Shown: positions 7,092-7,284 of the stretch, piece after piece
Position numbering within the stretch: the first letter of the stretch is position 1
Layout: each line of letters opens with the position of its first letter
NCBI GenBank assembly: GCA_019747165.1
Contig: JAIERC010000188.1
Location: 1-7,284, forward strand
DNA length: 7,284 bases
Direction of reading: 5' to 3'
From: Sphingomonas sp.
GTDB lineage: Bacteria; Pseudomonadota; Alphaproteobacteria; Sphingomonadales; Sphingomonadaceae
Notes under the pieces: generated by a model
The model's input: the letters and a program-made list of their open reading frames with translations, nothing else
Database searches by the model: none
Told to the model about the DNA's origin: nothing
Made by a program: the position numbers and the translations under genes

Positions 7092-7129
7092 GACTGGCGA
7101 GCGGCATTGGCTTGCGCTAGGCGAAAACC

Positions 7130-7284
7130 ATGTCGTCTCTCCCTCCCTCATTTGCCGCCCCCCAAGCACCGCAGCGCGTCGTCGCCCTCATTGTCGCCGC
7201 CGGCAGTGGCACCCGCGCCGGTGGCGACGTGCCCAAGCAATATGCAAGGGTCGCCGGCAAGCCGATGATTGCGCATAGCTATGC
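7130..7284 (+). CDS. ispD: IspD-type MEP cytidylyltransferase, probably bifunctional IspDF (partial, N-terminus only)
   Basis: Start of 2-C-methyl-D-erythritol 4-phosphate cytidylyltransferase, which joins CTP and MEP to give CDP-methylerythritol in the non-mevalonate isoprenoid pathway. Only 51 codons are in the window. After a short proline-rich leader the protein reads VVALIVAAGSGTRAGG followed by DVPKQY, the nucleotide-binding signature of the family; R29 and K36 line up with the catalytic R20 and K27 of E. coli IspD. The start is well fixed: an in-frame TAG lies at 7118-7120 and the ATG at 7130 is the first start after it, with weak Shine-Dalgarno-like bases AGGCGA at 7119-7124. The gene is divergent from dusB. 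In alphaproteobacteria it is commonly fused to IspF, and divergent ispDF next to dusB is familiar there, but the fusion cannot be seen here. Confidence 0.93.
   Translation, partial: MSSLPPSFAAPQAPQRVVALIVAAGSGTRAGGDVPKQYARVAGKPMIAHSY

Noticed and set aside
7079..7102. Short repeats in the divergent gap (GCCA-agc-TGGC and repeated CTGGC-A/G-AG)
   Set aside because: Four- to five-base units in GC-rich DNA are expected by chance and have no clear spacing pattern.
7041..7169. 43-residue N-terminal extension of DusB to an ATG at 7169
   Set aside because: No homology to Dus proteins, would overlap the divergent ispD start and span the hairpin and promoter region; the ATG at 7040 gives the usual length.

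Overview
The window looks like a chromosomal segment of a GC-rich alphaproteobacterium, most likely one of the Sphingomonadales. This rests on the gene order (a divergent ispD-type gene, then dusB/nifR3, ntrB, ntrC, ntrY, ntrX) and on the protein families. The genus is inference and no marker gene confirms it. There are no RNA genes, mobile elements, CRISPR arrays or signs of recent transfer.

From right to left on the minus strand there is one tightly packed gene cluster. dusB (6042-7040) encodes a tRNA-dihydrouridine synthase. ntrB (4960-6021) and ntrC (3530-4963) encode the classical nitrogen-regulation sensor kinase and sigma-54 activator, and they overlap by 4 bases (ATGA). After a 91-base gap come ntrY (1189-3438), a membrane-bound sensor kinase, and ntrX (1189 leftwards off the window), its response regulator. 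These two overlap by one base (TAATG). On the plus strand the start of an ispD/ispDF gene (7130-7284) reads out of the right edge. The 89-base divergent gap between dusB and ispD should hold the promoters of both.

The genes fit together as a nitrogen/redox signalling locus. NtrB is soluble and probably takes its signal from PII-type proteins. It phosphorylates NtrC, which keeps every motif needed to drive sigma-54 RNA polymerase. NtrY has four predicted membrane segments and an extracytoplasmic domain, and it should phosphorylate NtrX. NtrX has an NtrC-like layout but lacks the GAFTGA sigma-54 contact loop and has an altered sensor I motif, so it probably works as a DNA-binding regulator without sigma-54 activation. 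Its DNA-binding C-terminus lies outside the window.

I see no undescribed biological system; the coding content is conventional. The points worth a second look are small: an NtrC-box-like sequence inside ntrB, a perfect hairpin covering the dusB ribosome-binding region with a promoter-like sequence just upstream, a 14-base palindrome in the ntrC-ntrY gap, and the degenerate sigma-54 and sensor motifs of NtrX.
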